Source: Novosphingobium capsulatum NBRC 12533 (GTDB taxonomy: Bacteria; Pseudomonadota; Alphaproteobacteria; Sphingomonadales; Sphingomonadaceae). Taken from it: 64,000 nucleotides of DNA. The notes beneath the pieces were generated by a model, which made no database searches, was not told the DNA's origin, and saw nothing but the letters and a program-made list of their open reading frames with translations. The position numbers and the translations under genes are program-made. This document shows, piece by piece, positions 63,589 through 64,000 of this stretch. Positions within the stretch are counted from its first letter, which is position 1, and every line of letters starts with the position of its first letter. The DNA is taken from assembly GCF_001598375.1 (NCBI RefSeq), contig NZ_BCYV01000011.1, positions 215,174-279,173 on the forward strand. Direction: 5' to 3'.

Positions 63589-63839
63589 TTAAGGTGGCGG
63601 TGGATTGGCCGTATAATCATTCAGAGCCGCGACAATGCGATCAAGCAATCCCGAAAATTTTGAAAAGTCGATCGTGTCCTTCTGCGGTTGCACAACCTTT
63701 TCGGCAAATCTCTGCTTCCCATATTTTCCAGGTTCGCCATGCTTTTTGTTGGCGTCGAATTTTTTGCCGTCGATTTCTGTGTTCAGCAGCGCCGGATCGA
63801 ATAGGTCTCCGTGGCGGTCGTTTCAACAATGTTGGTCAT
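63589..63839 (-). pseudogene. Small frameshifted ICE gene behind duplicated leader
   Basis: From ATG 63839 the frame reads MTNIVETTATETYSIRRC and stops. A second frame, entered within the first 20 codons, continues as DRHGDLFDPALLNTEI then DGKKFDANKKHGEPGKYG and ends at 63589 (ANDYTANPPPP-like tail, ...NPPPP). Joined, they give about 83 residues, so one base is gained or lost near 63815. I do not recognise the family. The gene sits directly behind the leader repeat that also precedes DUF932. Confidence 0.45.
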
Positions 63840-63840
63840 G

Positions 63841-64000
63841 GTCCTGATCCTTTTGGCTTAGGTTGGAGCGCAGCGCTGCGCTGCAACCTTGGCCGTCGCC
63901 GAGACCGGGGGGTGCAAGGTGCAAGGGCGGCCGGGACGGAGAGGGATCACCCGGCCTGCACGGAATGGAGGAACGACGTGGAGGAAGGCTGGGGAGACCG
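63841..64000. repeat. ICE leader repeat, copy 2 (R1', runs off window)
   Basis: Same sequence and orientation as 54991-55151, including the palindrome at 63860-63889. Together with copy 1 it brackets the 8.8-kb cargo. The repeat probably continues past the window end. Confidence 0.85.

Larger units (their letters stand above)
25006..64000. mobile_element. Integrative conjugative element, Tn4371-like core with serine recombinase (right end not in window)
   Basis: From the tRNA-Ser end onward the window holds a serine recombinase, a full Trb-type secretion set, TraG, a VirD2-like relaxase, TraF peptidase, ParA, RepA and accessory regulators, interrupted by cargo. The order trb operon - TraG - relaxase - TraF - ParA - RepA is that of Tn4371-like ICEs. 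Those normally use a tyrosine integrase, so the recombinase is a variation. At least 39 kb are present. Cargo blocks are 40.9-45.9 kb and 55.2-63.8 kb. Confidence 0.9.

Noticed and set aside
1..64000. CRISPR arrays, rRNA genes, classical IS elements
   Set aside because: No regularly spaced repeats, no rRNA-like stretch and no transposase were found on reading.

Overview
The window looks like chromosome of a GC-rich sphingomonad (Novosphingobium/Sphingomonas-like alphaproteobacterium) carrying a large integrated conjugative element. The inference rests on gene content (cbb3-oxidase assembly genes next to hemN, Entner-Doudoroff eda, PdeM, hemF, a single RelA/SpoT-type enzyme), the strong GC bias at third codon positions, and an alphaproteobacterial Trb-type transfer region. 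No rRNA is present, so the genus is a guess.

Layout. (1) 1-24914, ordinary chromosome: the 3' part of a copper P-type ATPase (ccoI/fixI), ccoS, a small exported Cys-rich protein and hemN in overlapping order; eda; a divergent PEP-carboxylase-like gene; a FUSC transporter; a K+ channel; a TetR regulator; a fused lysophospholipid transporter/acyltransferase/acyl-ACP ligase; a YceI protein; a Q/A-rich lipoprotein; infC, which probably starts at AUA; pdeM; hemF; a GNAT enzyme; a MauJ-like gene of foreign appearance; a RelA/SpoT enzyme; and a cyclophilin-type protein. (2) 24915-25005, tRNA-Ser(GGA), the apparent attachment site. (3) 25006 to the window end, an integrative conjugative element (ICE). 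It starts with a serine recombinase whose reading frame runs antisense through the tRNA and into the chromosomal cyclophilin gene. Then come a complete trb mating-pair module (trbI,G,F,L,K,J,E,D,C,B), a CopG-like protein and the TraG coupling protein; a regulatory pair of XRE proteins; an insertion of small-molecule metabolism genes with two LysR regulators (40935-45916); the relaxase with a possible oriT; a transglycosylase, DUF736, TraF peptidase, DUF2840, a ParA partition module, RepA and an AlpA-like protein; a frameshifted DUF6499/DUF2285 gene and a DUF932 gene. The right end of the ICE is not in the window.

The most interesting part is the accessory cargo between about 55.2 and 63.8 kb, which lies between directly repeated ICE leader sequences. 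One half carries RidA, TetR, Rrf2 and methyltransferase genes. The other carries a three-gene operon: a Fic-family AMP-transferase, a SIR2-APAZ protein and a short, catalytically inactive prokaryotic Argonaute. The last two form a SPARSA-type abortive-infection system, a known family that depletes NAD when it recognises invading nucleic acid. The tightly linked Fic gene, the divergent zinc-finger-like gene and the shared TATTTAAG-motif promoter region are not part of any SPARSA description I know and may form an extended defence unit.

The ICE core genes act together: RepA/ParA maintain the excised circle, the relaxase nicks oriT, TraG couples the DNA to the Trb channel, and the recombinase integrates at tRNA-Ser. 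The XRE pair and the HTH gene overlapping the recombinase are the likely controllers.
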